Source: Mesorhizobium silamurunense
Lineage (GTDB): Bacteria; Pseudomonadota; Alphaproteobacteria; Rhizobiales; Rhizobiaceae
NCBI RefSeq assembly: GCF_014843825.1
Contig: NZ_JHQR01000348.1
Location: forward strand, 1-64,000
DNA length: 64,000 bases
Direction: 5' to 3'
Shown here: piece by piece, positions 43,792 through 51,882 of the stretch
Numbering within the stretch: the first letter of the stretch is position 1
Layout of the letters: each line of letters opens with the position of its first letter
Notes under the pieces: model-generated
What the model was told of the DNA's origin: nothing
Seen by the model: the letters and a program-made list of their open reading frames with translations, nothing else
The model's database searches: none
Program-made: the position numbers and the translations under genes

Positions 43792-45401
43792 CGACCACTC
43801 CGGATGGAGTCAAGCACTTGGGCGATGATTTCCGCGATCTGCTTTGCTAGCTGCGGCGGCACCGCATTGCCGACTTGGTGATATTGTGCAGTTCGTGGCC
43901 CTGCGAAATGATAGTTGTCCGGGAACGTCTGGAGGCGCGCCGCCTCGCGCACGGTAAGGCTTCGACACTGCGCCGGATCGTAGTGGATGAAGTAATGGCC
44001 ATCCTTCGAAATGTGTGACGTGATCGTGGACGACACCTGCTCGGCAAGCTGCACTCGGAATCGGTCAGAGAACATTTTACCGGTACGGCCTTCCTCGACG
44101 TTTTGATGGTCGGGAAGAAGAGCGGCAGGAAAGTCAGCAAGTTTCGGACTGCGCCCGGTTTCCTGCGCAAAGGTCGCAGCATAGAGATAGCGGCGAAGGT
44201 CGGACGCCATGTGACTGCGCGCCTCGTGCAACGTCAGGATCGGCAATCGATCATCAAATAGGCTGCGCAGAACATTATGATTCGGGCGCCGAAGCTTGTA
44301 GCGCGTAGAGGATGTAACACGCGGCGACTGCATCTCGATCAGATTTTCGAACCTGAGGCCGCGTGCGACGGGACCGGCGTATGTGGCGCCGTTCAGCTCA
44401 CGTCGGACATTCATGCTCGAAATCTGGCGGATCTCTCGCAGCCACGCCGTCGGACTGTCCTCCCCCCGCGACAACCCGCTTCGGATCGCAGGAAGTGAAC
44501 CTATTGTGTCACGGACCGTCGGCGCTCCCATCCTCCTAAGCAACGTCGGTCTCGCTTTCAGGTCGCCTCGGATGCCGACGATGAACATACGATGCCGTGC
44601 CTGGGGAATGCCGTGATCCTCAGCTCGAACCAGAAAGAGGCGGGGATCGACTTCGCCCTCAGCTACTTCCTCCTGCGTAAGCGAATAAAGTCTGTAGGAG
44701 AGGTCAGCCGGCGCACCAGGGATTGCGGTACCGGGCCACGCGAGATCCTGGACGATACGGGAAATGGCAGACTTGCCGTCGATCGTCGCTGAAAGCAGGC
44801 CCTTTACATTCTCCATGACGAAGACGGGGGGACGGTGATCCGCTATGATCCTGAGATATTCGAGATAGAGGGTGTGTCGCTCGTCTTGTTCGAACCCCGG
44901 CCGTCCCATCATGCGGGAGCGGCCGGCTAGAGAATATGCCTGGCAGGGCGGGCCTCCAACCAGTGCCCATGGCTCGTTGGCTTCGAGGCGATCTTGGATA
45001 ATGTTGCGCACCTCCGCGTGAGTTTCGCGACCGAGCGAGATTCGCAGTGCGCTGCGCATGGCATGGGCATGGGCGGCAGGGTGCCGAGCAAATAATTCAG
45101 ACTCCGAAATCCGACCTGCTAGAAACTCGTAATAATCCTCCGGAACTTCCCCTTCGCGAAAATGTCGAAAGAAATGACGGAGTAGGAGTGTCTGATGCGA
45201 GAATGCATCCCGTTCAATCGATACGACACTGCGGAACCGACGACGCGACTTATCGTCGAGTGCGGAGGCAAATCCTTCCCCTAGTCCGCCCGGGCCGGCG
45301 AAGACGTCTACGACAGGGTATCCGGCTATTGGCTCGCCCGCGACATTGGTGTCATTCGAAGCCGATCGCGTTTGTGTATTAAGCTTCCGCTGTCCCAGCA
45401 T
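43788..45401 (-). CDS. DNA (cytosine-5) methyltransferase, first gene of the MORC-Z1 operon
   Basis: About 537 residues with motif I VVDVFAGPGGLGEGFASALD, motif IV VGGPPCQAYSLAGRSRM, motif VI VFVMENVKGLL, motif VIII QARHRMFIVGI and motif X YHQVGNAVPPQLAKQI. A long variable region (about residues 290-440) should be the target-recognition domain. I choose the ATG at 45401; a TTG at 45407 is possible. It would mark self DNA for the five downstream genes, with which it forms a chain of four- to eight-base overlaps. The 5' end abuts a decayed antitoxin gene. Confidence 0.93.
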   Translation of the reverse strand: MLGQRKLNTQTRSASNDTNVAGEPIAGYPVVDVFAGPGGLGEGFASALDDKSRRRFRSVVSIERDAFSHQTLLLRHFFRHFREGEVPEDYYEFLAGRISESELFARHPAAHAHAMRSALRISLGRETHAEVRNIIQDRLEANEPWALVGGPPCQAYSLAGRSRMMGRPGFEQDERHTLYLEYLRIIADHRPPVFVMENVKGLLSATIDGKSAISRIVQDLAWPGTAIPGAPADLSYRLYSLTQEEVAEGEVDPRLFLVRAEDHGIPQARHRMFIVGIRGDLKARPTLLRRMGAPTVRDTIGSLPAIRSGLSRGEDSPTAWLREIRQISSMNVRRELNGATYAGPVARGLRFENLIEMQSPRVTSSTRYKLRRPNHNVLRSLFDDRLPILTLHEARSHMASDLRRYLYAATFAQETGRSPKLADFPAALLPDHQNVEEGRTGKMFSDRFRVQLAEQVSSTITSHISKDGHYFIHYDPAQCRSLTVREAARLQTFPDNYHFAGPRTAQYHQVGNAVPPQLAKQIAEIIAQVLDSIRSGR

Positions 45402-45403
45402 TC

Positions 45404-45602
45404 TCAACGACCGACCTTCACCGTTTTCTGCGCCGTGTCATCTGGCCGCTTCGACGGCTCATTCAAACGCTGACAAATACTCCACGCTCATCACAACGAC
45501 GACAGGCCTGCCGTGCTTTTCGACTTGGACCAGCGCAGCATGGGCATAGCCGAGAAGCATCCCGAAACTGTTTTTCGGGTCCTTCGCGGCCATCGTTCTC
45601 AT
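45404..45602 (-). pseudogene. Phd/YefM-type antitoxin gene, frameshifted
   Basis: From the ATG at 45602 the frame gives MRTMAAKDPKNSFGMLLGYA followed by VQVEKHGRPVVVVMSVEYL, a Phd-family DNA-binding antitoxin start, but stops after 48 codons. Shifting one frame continues plausibly (LNEPSKRPDDTAQKTVKVGR) to a stop at 45404. No ParE/Doc-like toxin gene adjoins. It is a decayed module at the head of the defence operon. Confidence 0.6.
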
Positions 45603-45989
45603 CGCGGCACCGCATTTATAAAGTGCTGTTTTAGCTACTCGGGAGAAGGATGCAACACGCAAACGATCTGGTCGGGAGAGCGGCGTGCCAACAGGAGCAA
45701 CATGCGGCCGAAACAAGCACGTGGCGTCAGTGTCGATGAGGATCGCAATCAAGAGTATTGTCTTATTGAGGAGAGTTTTCGAGGGCTACCGCGTAACCAT
45801 AGTTCTCATCTCGTTCCAGCCCGTACCGCGAATCCGCTTCGGCGGCTTATCACGACATTTCATTGAAACGGGCCATTGTCAAAGGCCCTTCATCTCGCAT
45901 TTGGTGTGAGAACGTCACATAAAAACGTTGGTCACGTGATGTTGCGCGGGCGCGATAGATGCAATCGCGGCCAGCGTGATGGAAGCCTC
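45603..45989. other. Intergenic region without a supported gene
   Basis: About 390 bases between the antitoxin remnant and the winged-helix fragment. Open frames here are short and of unlikely composition. It should contain the promoter of the defence operon or the antitoxin, but I see no clear motif. Confidence 0.4.
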
Positions 45990-46286
45990 CTAATAAGAGG
46001 TAGGTTCGGCGTCGCGGTACAGATCGGCAGCATGCCCTAGCGAGCCGCGTGTCGTCACGCCGAGGATAGAGACTTCTTCGTTTGACTGCTCGATTAGACG
46101 CTTCTTCTCAAGTACCTGAAGCAACCCTGTTAATTCGTGGCGGGGGTTTAGACCCGATGCGGCTGCAATCGCTTGAACCTCTTTTTTTGGGAGGCTGATC
46201 TGATTCGTCTGGCCGAGCTTTGTTAGAAGCGTCGCAGCCCTCATCGATAGCGGGAAATTCCGCAGGACCATTTGCGTCCAATACAA
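45990..46286 (-). CDS. Winged-helix-like fragment, unknown
   Basis: The 98-codon frame reads FPLSMRAATLLTKLGQTNQI, KEVQAIAAASGLNPRHELTG and LLQVLEKKRLIEQSNEEVSI, a helix-turn-helix/winged-helix pattern. A different frame just upstream (46335 to about 46250) encodes VRRQGAWVIHRGRKLVLDAN, which also looks protein-like and may be its lost N-terminus. The gene is therefore probably truncated or frameshifted. No family was identified. Confidence 0.4.
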   Translation of the reverse strand: MYWTQMVLRNFPLSMRAATLLTKLGQTNQISLPKKEVQAIAAASGLNPRHELTGLLQVLEKKRLIEQSNEEVSILGVTTRGSLGHAADLYRDAEPTSY

Positions 46287-46437
46287 GCTTTCGACCGCGG
46301 TGAATGACCCACGCCCCCTGGCGGCGAACGCGCATGCAGTGAGCTACCGCTTCTGCTCCGTAAGCGGACCAAAATGCCTCATGGACTGAATGTCCCTTGC
46401 AGGGTCGACATGTCTATGAGAACCAGACGACGGATTG

Positions 46438-47316
46438 TCAAAACGGCTTGTCGGGCTGCCTCAAGTTGTCAGAAACATACGAGCTGACCAACATCATTTC
46501 GGTCTGGCAGGTTTTATGAAAATTTTCGTACGTATCCAGCCCAATTAATGGTGCCAGGTTTGTCATCTTCGCTGCCATCTCGTCCCACTTCTGCTTAACA
46601 ACCTCTGGCGAACCAACACGTAGCTCCACTTTCTTTGCCGCCTTGCCCAACGCCTCTAGCGATTGGGCATCAAAAACGACTCCGTACTTTGCGCATATCG
46701 AGCCCATGTGATAGTGCCAGTAGATATTGGAAAGCTCCGTCACATCTTCCGGCCGAATTCCTGCAGCAGCTAACGATTTGGACTCCTTCTCGGCTTCGAT
46801 CAAATTGTCGATCCAGCCATTTCGCCCCGGGAAGATGATGCCGTGGGCGACCATATAGACAGCATCCTTATTGGATGGGTTGCTCGAAAAGCGCTGAACA
46901 AAACCGATGGAAGTATCCCCATTTTGCTCTTTTTGGAAGTAGACGCGCGAGCAGCCAATATCGAAGAAAAGGTCCATACGGATACCTTCGGTAGATTTGC
47001 TATATGGGCAAATTTCCCAATGCCCCTGAACGAGTTTTTCATCGTCGTCCAAGCTCATATAGTAGTTGCCGTTTGGGTCAAAATACACCTTCGCCGCACT
47101 CCGATAATCGGTCTGCCTAAGAAACACCGACTTGTCGGAAAGGAACTCCCTCAAATTATTGGACTGGGCCGCGTATCCGCCTAACCTCGCGCCCGCCGCA
47201 GTCACCATATACTTCTGAACCTTGGCGTCCGTGGATTGGGCACCTGCGGGGTGAACGGCTGCCGCCAAGGAAAATCCAACAAGGAATAATAGACCCAAAC
47301 CTGCGTGATATCTCAA
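46438..47316 (-). CDS. Secreted protein of unknown function
   Basis: The 292-residue product has a signal peptide (RYHAGLGLLFLVGFSLAAAV, with PAGAQ cleavage). The mature part contains VYFDPNGNYYMSLDDDEKLV, QGHWEICPYSKSTEG and IYWHYHMGSICAKYG, with four Cys that could form disulphides. The first block resembles a small periplasmic beta-domain. No family is recognised. It is divergent from the XRE regulator gene, with about 85 bases between that could carry both promoters. Confidence 0.65.
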   Translation of the reverse strand: MRYHAGLGLLFLVGFSLAAAVHPAGAQSTDAKVQKYMVTAAGARLGGYAAQSNNLREFLSDKSVFLRQTDYRSAAKVYFDPNGNYYMSLDDDEKLVQGHWEICPYSKSTEGIRMDLFFDIGCSRVYFQKEQNGDTSIGFVQRFSSNPSNKDAVYMVAHGIIFPGRNGWIDNLIEAEKESKSLAAAGIRPEDVTELSNIYWHYHMGSICAKYGVVFDAQSLEALGKAAKKVELRVGSPEVVKQKWDEMAAKMTNLAPLIGLDTYENFHKTCQTEMMLVSSYVSDNLRQPDKPF

Positions 47317-47401
47317 AAGTACCCCCTACCTGCGATGGCACAGCCAAATAGGGGTTTTATAATACGTGGTTTCAAAAAAGACTAGGTGATCGCTTCCTCT
47401 C

Positions 47402-47662
47402 ATGGAAGTTAGGTCCCGCGTCGGATGGAATTTGCGCAGATTGCGAGTGGCCCAAGGGATCTCTCAGGATGACCTTGGACTCGCGGCTGGATTGGAACGC
47501 GCATACATTGGCCATCTCGAACGAGGGACCAAGAACCCAACAATTCTGACTCTCCAAAAGCTAGCAACCGCATTGGGTTGCGACGTTTCGGAGTTGCTGA
47601 GACTAGTGCCGAAAGGAAGCGAAGGTTTGGCACCTCTAAGGGCAGGCCGCAGGAAGAGCTAA
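47402..47662 (+). CDS. XRE-family transcriptional regulator
   Basis: The 86-residue protein is nearly all a Cro/C1 helix-turn-helix: WNLRRLRVAQGISQDDLGLA, then AGLERAYIGHLERGTKNPTI and LQKLATALGCDVSELLRLV. It lacks an extra sensor domain. It is flanked by the convergent HUH-initiator gene and the divergent secreted-protein gene, and most likely represses an island promoter in its neighbourhood. Similar short XRE proteins control restriction systems and mobile elements. Confidence 0.9.
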   Translation: MEVRSRVGWNLRRLRVAQGISQDDLGLAAGLERAYIGHLERGTKNPTILTLQKLATALGCDVSELLRLVPKGSEGLAPLRAGRRKS

Positions 47663-47674
47663 GACGCTGCTCGA

Positions 47675-48472
47675 TCAACGAGCTTTGACGGTGTTCCATG
47701 AAACTCGATCGCTAAGCGCTCGATCTCCCCTTGACGTCCTTCGGATCGCCTGCCTCATTCTGTCCAGTATCTTATTTCTCCAAGCATATCTGTGAGAGGC
47801 TTGATACGGTTCGCCTGACTCATTTCGGTTAGGATAGATACGAAATAACTCTCCATTGAGAGGCAGCTTCTCAGACTTAATCCAAGTCTTGGAGACATAA
47901 GTGCCCAGCCTTCCTGCTCTCGCTTTCTCGACGATGTATGGTTCGAATTCGATCGCATCAGCAGGCATCGAGTTGAGGAATTTCAGCCTGAGAAGTGGGC
48001 CATATACGAAGCGCTTGAATCTGGCGATTTCCTTAGGGTGGATTAGCCAGATCGCATGAATATGGACGTTCTTGGGTGAAGCTGGCACCACGGACGCAAA
48101 GCGCGAACCTTCGAAATCTAAGCACACGATGACCTTGGGAAGGCTCTGCGCGAACTTCTCTCTCCTCCAACCCTTCCCAAAGGTGAAGGATGCCAGAGCA
48201 TTGTACAGCATATGGAAACTGTCCAACTCTATCGAGAAATCATGGTTCATAAGCCCGAGCCTGAGCTTTTCTTTGAAGACATCGCCGGCAGCGAACGTCA
48301 TCGTCATGAAGAATGCACATTCTCTCAGATATGCATCTTCTGAATCGTATACGGATCTTCCGGCAGATTCGTAGTAGTTATGAACCAGGTCGGAGAACCA
48401 TTTTTCATAGTAATCGGACTTATTAAATTTCGATCGATCGTTATCAGGTGTAGTAAAATTTTCAGTTATCAT
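47675..48472 (-). CDS. HUH endonuclease, rolling-circle replication initiator-like
   Basis: Three motifs of rolling-circle initiators occur in order: motif 1 FFMTMTFA (about residue 55), motif 2 NVHIHAIWLIHP with His-hydrophobe-His, and motif 3 GTYVSKTWIK with Tyr-x-x-Lys as the probable nicking tyrosine. GAGG seven bases before the ATG at 48472 supports that start; an ATG at 48490 is also in frame. The 265-residue length fits single-domain Reps of plasmids, filamentous phages and integrative elements. Beside the integrase and AlpA genes, it suggests that the excised island replicates or is mobilised as a circle. Overall family not recognised. Confidence 0.7.
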   Translation of the reverse strand: MITENFTTPDNDRSKFNKSDYYEKWFSDLVHNYYESAGRSVYDSEDAYLRECAFFMTMTFAAGDVFKEKLRLGLMNHDFSIELDSFHMLYNALASFTFGKGWRREKFAQSLPKVIVCLDFEGSRFASVVPASPKNVHIHAIWLIHPKEIARFKRFVYGPLLRLKFLNSMPADAIEFEPYIVEKARAGRLGTYVSKTWIKSEKLPLNGELFRIYPNRNESGEPYQASHRYAWRNKILDRMRQAIRRTSRGDRALSDRVSWNTVKAR

Positions 48473-48687
48473 GTTTTGCCTCACTTTCATTTAGATAATA
48501 AAATATTACCTCCAGGCGAAACATTCGCCAGAGTTTCAATTTGCGAATCTTCATGTTTTGCGAAGTCGGTGTTCCGCCCAACGCAACAGTTCATGAAAAA
48601 ATATTTGGATGTTTTTATGGACTGTCAGCTAAATGCCAAAAGCCCATTGGTTTACCATAGCTAAAATTGACTATCAGGTAAAGTATT

Positions 48688-48885
48688 TTAATGATATTCA
48701 GATGTCGATCCGAACGAATGTTTATCTAGATACTCGGTCAAGGTCGATTTTTTGTATAACACGCGTCTGCCGAACTTGTGAAATACGGGGCCATTCCCTT
48801 TTTGCCGCATTGCTTCCAACGTCTTCGTAGAAATCTTCAGGTATTTTGCAACTTCCGCTTGTGTCAATAGTTCTGATTCACCCAT
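48688..48885 (-). CDS. AlpA/MerR-like excisionase-type DNA-binding protein
   Basis: The 65-residue protein has the HTH_17 pattern LTQAEVAKYLKISTKTLEAM, followed by GNGPVFHKFGRRVLYKKSTL. Such proteins (AlpA, Xis) bind the ends of integrated elements or activate the integrase gene. It lies between the HUH gene and the integrase on the same strand, in the usual order of integrative elements. The 300-base gaps on both sides are AT-rich and otherwise without genes. Confidence 0.88.
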   Translation of the reverse strand: MGESELLTQAEVAKYLKISTKTLEAMRQKGNGPVFHKFGRRVLYKKSTLTEYLDKHSFGSTSEYH

Positions 48886-48996
48886 CCCATCGCGCCTCCT
48901 TTTGCCGCCGCCGATGGTTGGTTTTAGCTCGCCTCCGATCGGATTTGAACGATTCGTGAAATTATATCTCGCGCCTTTTTCGGCATCGGGGGATTG

Positions 48997-50241
48997 TTAG
49001 GCTAAAGCCGTTCGGGGCACTGAAGCGCGATCCAACGCATCTCCGACCGATTGGCTTGCCTTCCGAAGGTGATCATCGGTTAAGTGAGCATAGCGCTGGG
49101 TCGTGGCGGAGTTCTTGTGCCCCATCATTTTCCCGATCGTCAGCAGGTCGATACCCTCGGCGGCGGCGATGGATGCGAAGCTGTGACGAAGGTCATGAAT
49201 ACGCACATCGTCCAAACCGACAGCGCTTCTGATTTTCATCCATGGCTTTCGAATGTTCTGGAGATGCTTTCCGTCCTTCCCGCCAATGATGACGTATGGA
49301 TTTCCTGTCACTTTGGGAAGGCCACGCAGGAGTTTCACAGCCTGCTTGGACAGGAGTATGGACTTGCGGTCTGTTTTTGAATCCGGAAGGTTCAACCACC
49401 CGCCATCGATATCGACCATAGACCACTTCAACGTCTGGATCTCGCCACACCGGGCACCCGTCATCATCAGGAGCCGGATCAGGGCGACTGGGAATTGCAT
49501 TCCAAGCTCACCCTCATCCTCCAACTTATCTAGATGGGTGGTAAGCCGATTAATCTCGTCAACGGTAAGAAAGCGCTCTTTAGCGCGCTCCTTGAACTTC
49601 GTTACACCAGAAACCGGATTCGACTTTTTAGGGCGCAACCCCCAGGTCTCGGCCAGGTTGAACATCTTGGACAGAAGTGCCAGGCATCGGTTTGCGACGC
49701 CCGTTCCGCCCTTTACTGGGGAGCCGCCCCGTTGACGTTTCTGAACAGCCTTCGGGTCATCCGGAGCAGTCTTGCCTGATTTGACAGCTAACTTGAACGT
49801 CTCGATGTCCGCGGACGTCACGTCCGATACTGCCATCTTACCGAGAAGCGGCTGGACATGGTTGTTGATATTCGCCTGATCCATGTGCGCACTGCCCGCT
49901 TTTTTCATAACGGATGCATGCTTCTCCATGTACTCGGCGCAGAGGGCCTCAACCGTAACGCCCACGACCTGCTTGACGGTCGCGGGGTCTTCACCTGACT
50001 GCTGTTGTGCCTTGTAAATCAGAGCTTGCTTGCGAGCCTGATCCACCGTCAATGGGCTGCCATGGACTCCAATCGTCAGCATGCGCTGACGGCCCTTGTG
50101 ATAATATTTCAGTTTGTACGACTTCGAATGTGCGTTTGCCACAACCCCGAACCCAGAGATTTCGGAATCCCAGAGCTGGGTGCCGGGAGAGAGAGCATCG
50201 ACCTTCATTTTTGTAATTCGTATTTGGCTGCGTTTCGGCAT
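48997..50241 (-). CDS. Site-specific tyrosine integrase of the island (DUF4102 type)
   Basis: The 414-residue integrase has a P4-type N-terminal DUF4102-like domain (LWDSEISGFGVVANAHSKSY), a SAM-like core-binding domain, and catalytic residues Arg in MMTGARCGEIQTLKW, His-x-x-Arg in VRIHDLRHSFASIAAAEG, His in IGKMMGHKNSATTQRYAH and Tyr in that segment. It ends 165 bases from attR and reads away from it. The tRNA-Arg 3' end at 30779-30826 is its evident target. It should catalyse both integration and excision with the small AlpA-like protein. Confidence 0.95.
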   Translation of the reverse strand: MPKRSQIRITKMKVDALSPGTQLWDSEISGFGVVANAHSKSYKLKYYHKGRQRMLTIGVHGSPLTVDQARKQALIYKAQQQSGEDPATVKQVVGVTVEALCAEYMEKHASVMKKAGSAHMDQANINNHVQPLLGKMAVSDVTSADIETFKLAVKSGKTAPDDPKAVQKRQRGGSPVKGGTGVANRCLALLSKMFNLAETWGLRPKKSNPVSGVTKFKERAKERFLTVDEINRLTTHLDKLEDEGELGMQFPVALIRLLMMTGARCGEIQTLKWSMVDIDGGWLNLPDSKTDRKSILLSKQAVKLLRGLPKVTGNPYVIIGGKDGKHLQNIRKPWMKIRSAVGLDDVRIHDLRHSFASIAAAEGIDLLTIGKMMGHKNSATTQRYAHLTDDHLRKASQSVGDALDRASVPRTALA

Positions 50242-50270
50242 TTGTCCCTCCGAATCGTTTATAGCGGTAT

Positions 50271-50290
50271 TTAGTATTCCGCGCTACTAA
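50271..50290. promoter_or_regulatory. Inverted TTAGTA/TACTAA pair, possible arm sites (right)
   Basis: TTAGTA (50271-50276) and TACTAA (50285-50290) are inverted with eight bases between, just upstream of the integrase start. The hexamer matches the tandem TACTAA pair inside attL. They could be arm sites or an operator for int expression. Confidence 0.4.
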
Positions 50291-50406
50291 CCCAATACGA
50301 TAGGAGGTAGAAAGCCTAGGGGGTCTCTGGTATCAGATGGGGGCTAACCGCTTGAAAAATAGCGAAATATAGGATTTATGAGTGACTGCTGGGGCGTAGG
50401 AACTCG

Positions 50407-50454
50407 GATTCCTAATCTGTAGGTCACAGGTTCGATTCCTGTCGGGATCACCAA
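50407..50454 (+). repeat. Right attachment site (attR), duplicated 3' end of tRNA-Arg
   Basis: Exact 48-base copy of 30779-30826. It preserves the anticodon-loop to CCA part but lacks the 5' half of the tRNA, so it is not a tRNA gene. It marks the distal border of the island. Confidence 0.92.
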
Positions 50455-50881
50455 AGTTTTCAATGACTTAGCGGGTGGTCCGCCGTACTTTTTCTGAAGA
50501 TTAGTACGGCGATTTGGGTGAATGTGAGCATCAGACCTTCTATCGCTGATACAGACGCGGTTGCGGCGCTGTGATTTGGCAGGTCAACCTCTAACGCCCG
50601 AAAGGTTACAACAGGCTCGAAGAGCATGCCAAAACTTGATTTAATTGACTTTTTGCGGGGTCGGAATCGAACCCGAGTCTGAACACTCCTGCGCAGCACC
50701 GCCGGCATTTTCAACAATGCGATCTCAACCGGCACACCTACAACTTCCCTCTTTGAATGCGCGCTCGATCTGATCGATCAAGGGTTTCACGAGATGGACA
50801 GCACGTGCGGTTGCCGGCGTTGGTAAACGCTCGAAAAGTGGAATGATGCGGTTGGGCTGCGATTCATTCGCGTCGCTGAAG

Positions 50882-51790
50882 TCAGAACCAGAAGACCTTG
50901 AAGGCACCCGCATCCGCTTGTGCATCAACGTCGGTGATCAGCATATGCCCTGGCGATACTGTGATCGAGATCGCGAGTTCGGCGCGGGCGAGAGCGTCTT
51001 GCGCGGTTAGGCTGCTGGCCCAGAACACCGGGACTTCCCCGTCCATGATTTCGACGGCATCGCCCCAGTCGGGAGCCATCAGATCTCTTATTCCGATAAT
51101 GGATGGCTCCCCGACATGGATAGGAGAGCCGTGGGCAAGCGGGAAGCGTGCGGTGAGGGCGCGAGCTTTGTCGACATCGCACCGTCTTATGGGACGCATG
51201 GAGACGACCATCTCGCCGCCAAACGGTCCTGCGCCGCATGTCATGATGCTGGTCCGAAACTTGGGGAGGGCCTTGCCGTTGCCGATGCTGCGAAGTTTGA
51301 CCCCCTTTTCGATGAGGGCCGCTTCGACGGTAAGCGAACTGCCGAGCGCGAAAGCGGCAAAATCATCCCGCCACAGGTCGATGATATCTGTCTTCTGACG
51401 GATCACTTCCCCGAAGTAGTAGATGTTGTACTGGGGAGCATCGGTACGGATATCGATATCACCCAGCGCTGGAAGCAATGGGCTGCCGGCACGGCTTACC
51501 CCCACCAATGGACAGGCTTTGGGATTGCGGACGCAAAACCGGTGGAAATCGCCAGCAAAGCGACGGGGCACAATCACAACATTTGCCTGGAGCTTGCCGC
51601 TCGCAAGCCCTCCCGTATGCCCTTCATAAGCGCCCATCCTAACCAGTCTGCGCAGCTTATCCGCACCGACCAGTCGCAAATTGTCATAGAACAATGAAGT
51701 GGTCTGGCGAGGCATGGCTTCCGGGAGTATGCACGTTTCACAGACACGTCGAAAGAGCGCAAGATCATCGGCAGGATAGCCGCTTGTCAA
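50882..51790 (-). CDS. DUF1445 (YcsI, D-glutamate cyclase/putative hydro-lyase family) protein
   Basis: Family features are clear: GHTGGLASGKLQANVVIVPR, FHRFCVRNPKACPLVGVSRA, DIDIRTDAPQYNIYYFGEVI, ALGSSLTVEAALIEKGV and the closing SPGHMLITDVDA. Mammalian and bacterial relatives include D-glutamate cyclase, which makes 5-oxo-D-proline, but most bacterial members are untested. The 302 residues exceed the usual 265-270, so the true start may lie inside the first 50 residues. It follows sctT by 92 bases on the same strand, in the slot where sctU is expected, although a metabolic role in secretion is unlikely. Confidence 0.88.
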   Translation of the reverse strand: MTSGYPADDLALFRRVCETCILPEAMPRQTTSLFYDNLRLVGADKLRRLVRMGAYEGHTGGLASGKLQANVVIVPRRFAGDFHRFCVRNPKACPLVGVSRAGSPLLPALGDIDIRTDAPQYNIYYFGEVIRQKTDIIDLWRDDFAAFALGSSLTVEAALIEKGVKLRSIGNGKALPKFRTSIMTCGAGPFGGEMVVSMRPIRRCDVDKARALTARFPLAHGSPIHVGEPSIIGIRDLMAPDWGDAVEIMDGEVPVFWASSLTAQDALARAELAISITVSPGHMLITDVDAQADAGAFKVFWF

Positions 51791-51882
51791 ATTGTCAGAA
51801 TCTTTCCTCTTCGATAAATTGTATTTATTGGTTAGGCGGCGAACGATCGACTATTAGCATTTTTGCATAGACATACTGACTC

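Larger units (their letters stand above)
30827..50454. mobile_element. Integrated genomic island of about 19.6 kb in tRNA-Arg(CCT)
   Basis: The element is bounded by the 48-bp direct repeats at 30779-30826 and 50407-50454. From the right end inward it has an integrase, an AlpA-like factor and an HUH initiator; the rest is cargo: two DNA cytosine methyltransferases, a MORC-Z1 defence operon, DUF262 with a frameshifted HEPN gene, a second recombinase, orphans and an antitoxin remnant. Several stretches are visibly richer in A and T than the flanks. No conjugation (T4SS) genes or phage structural genes were seen, so it is probably an integrative mobilisable or satellite-like element. Confidence 0.9.
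50242..50881. other. Right end of the island and adjoining region without a gene
   Basis: About 640 bases. Up to 50454 lies the integrase upstream region with an inverted TTAGTA/TACTAA pair and attR. Beyond it, no open frame is convincing; short minus-strand frames (50460-50735, 50725-50928) match nothing I recognise. A sequence at 50655-50685 resembles a tRNA T-arm on the minus strand but does not fold well. Confidence 0.45.

Noticed and set aside
50407-50454. Second tRNA-Arg gene
   Set aside because: Only the 3' part from the anticodon loop is present. The D arm and 5' acceptor strand are missing, so it is attR.
50650-50690. tRNA 3' end on the minus strand (GGTTCGATTCC followed by GACCCCGC)
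   Set aside because: The T stem does not pair and there is no CCA or matching upstream half. It may be a degenerate fragment of an old integration site but cannot be called.
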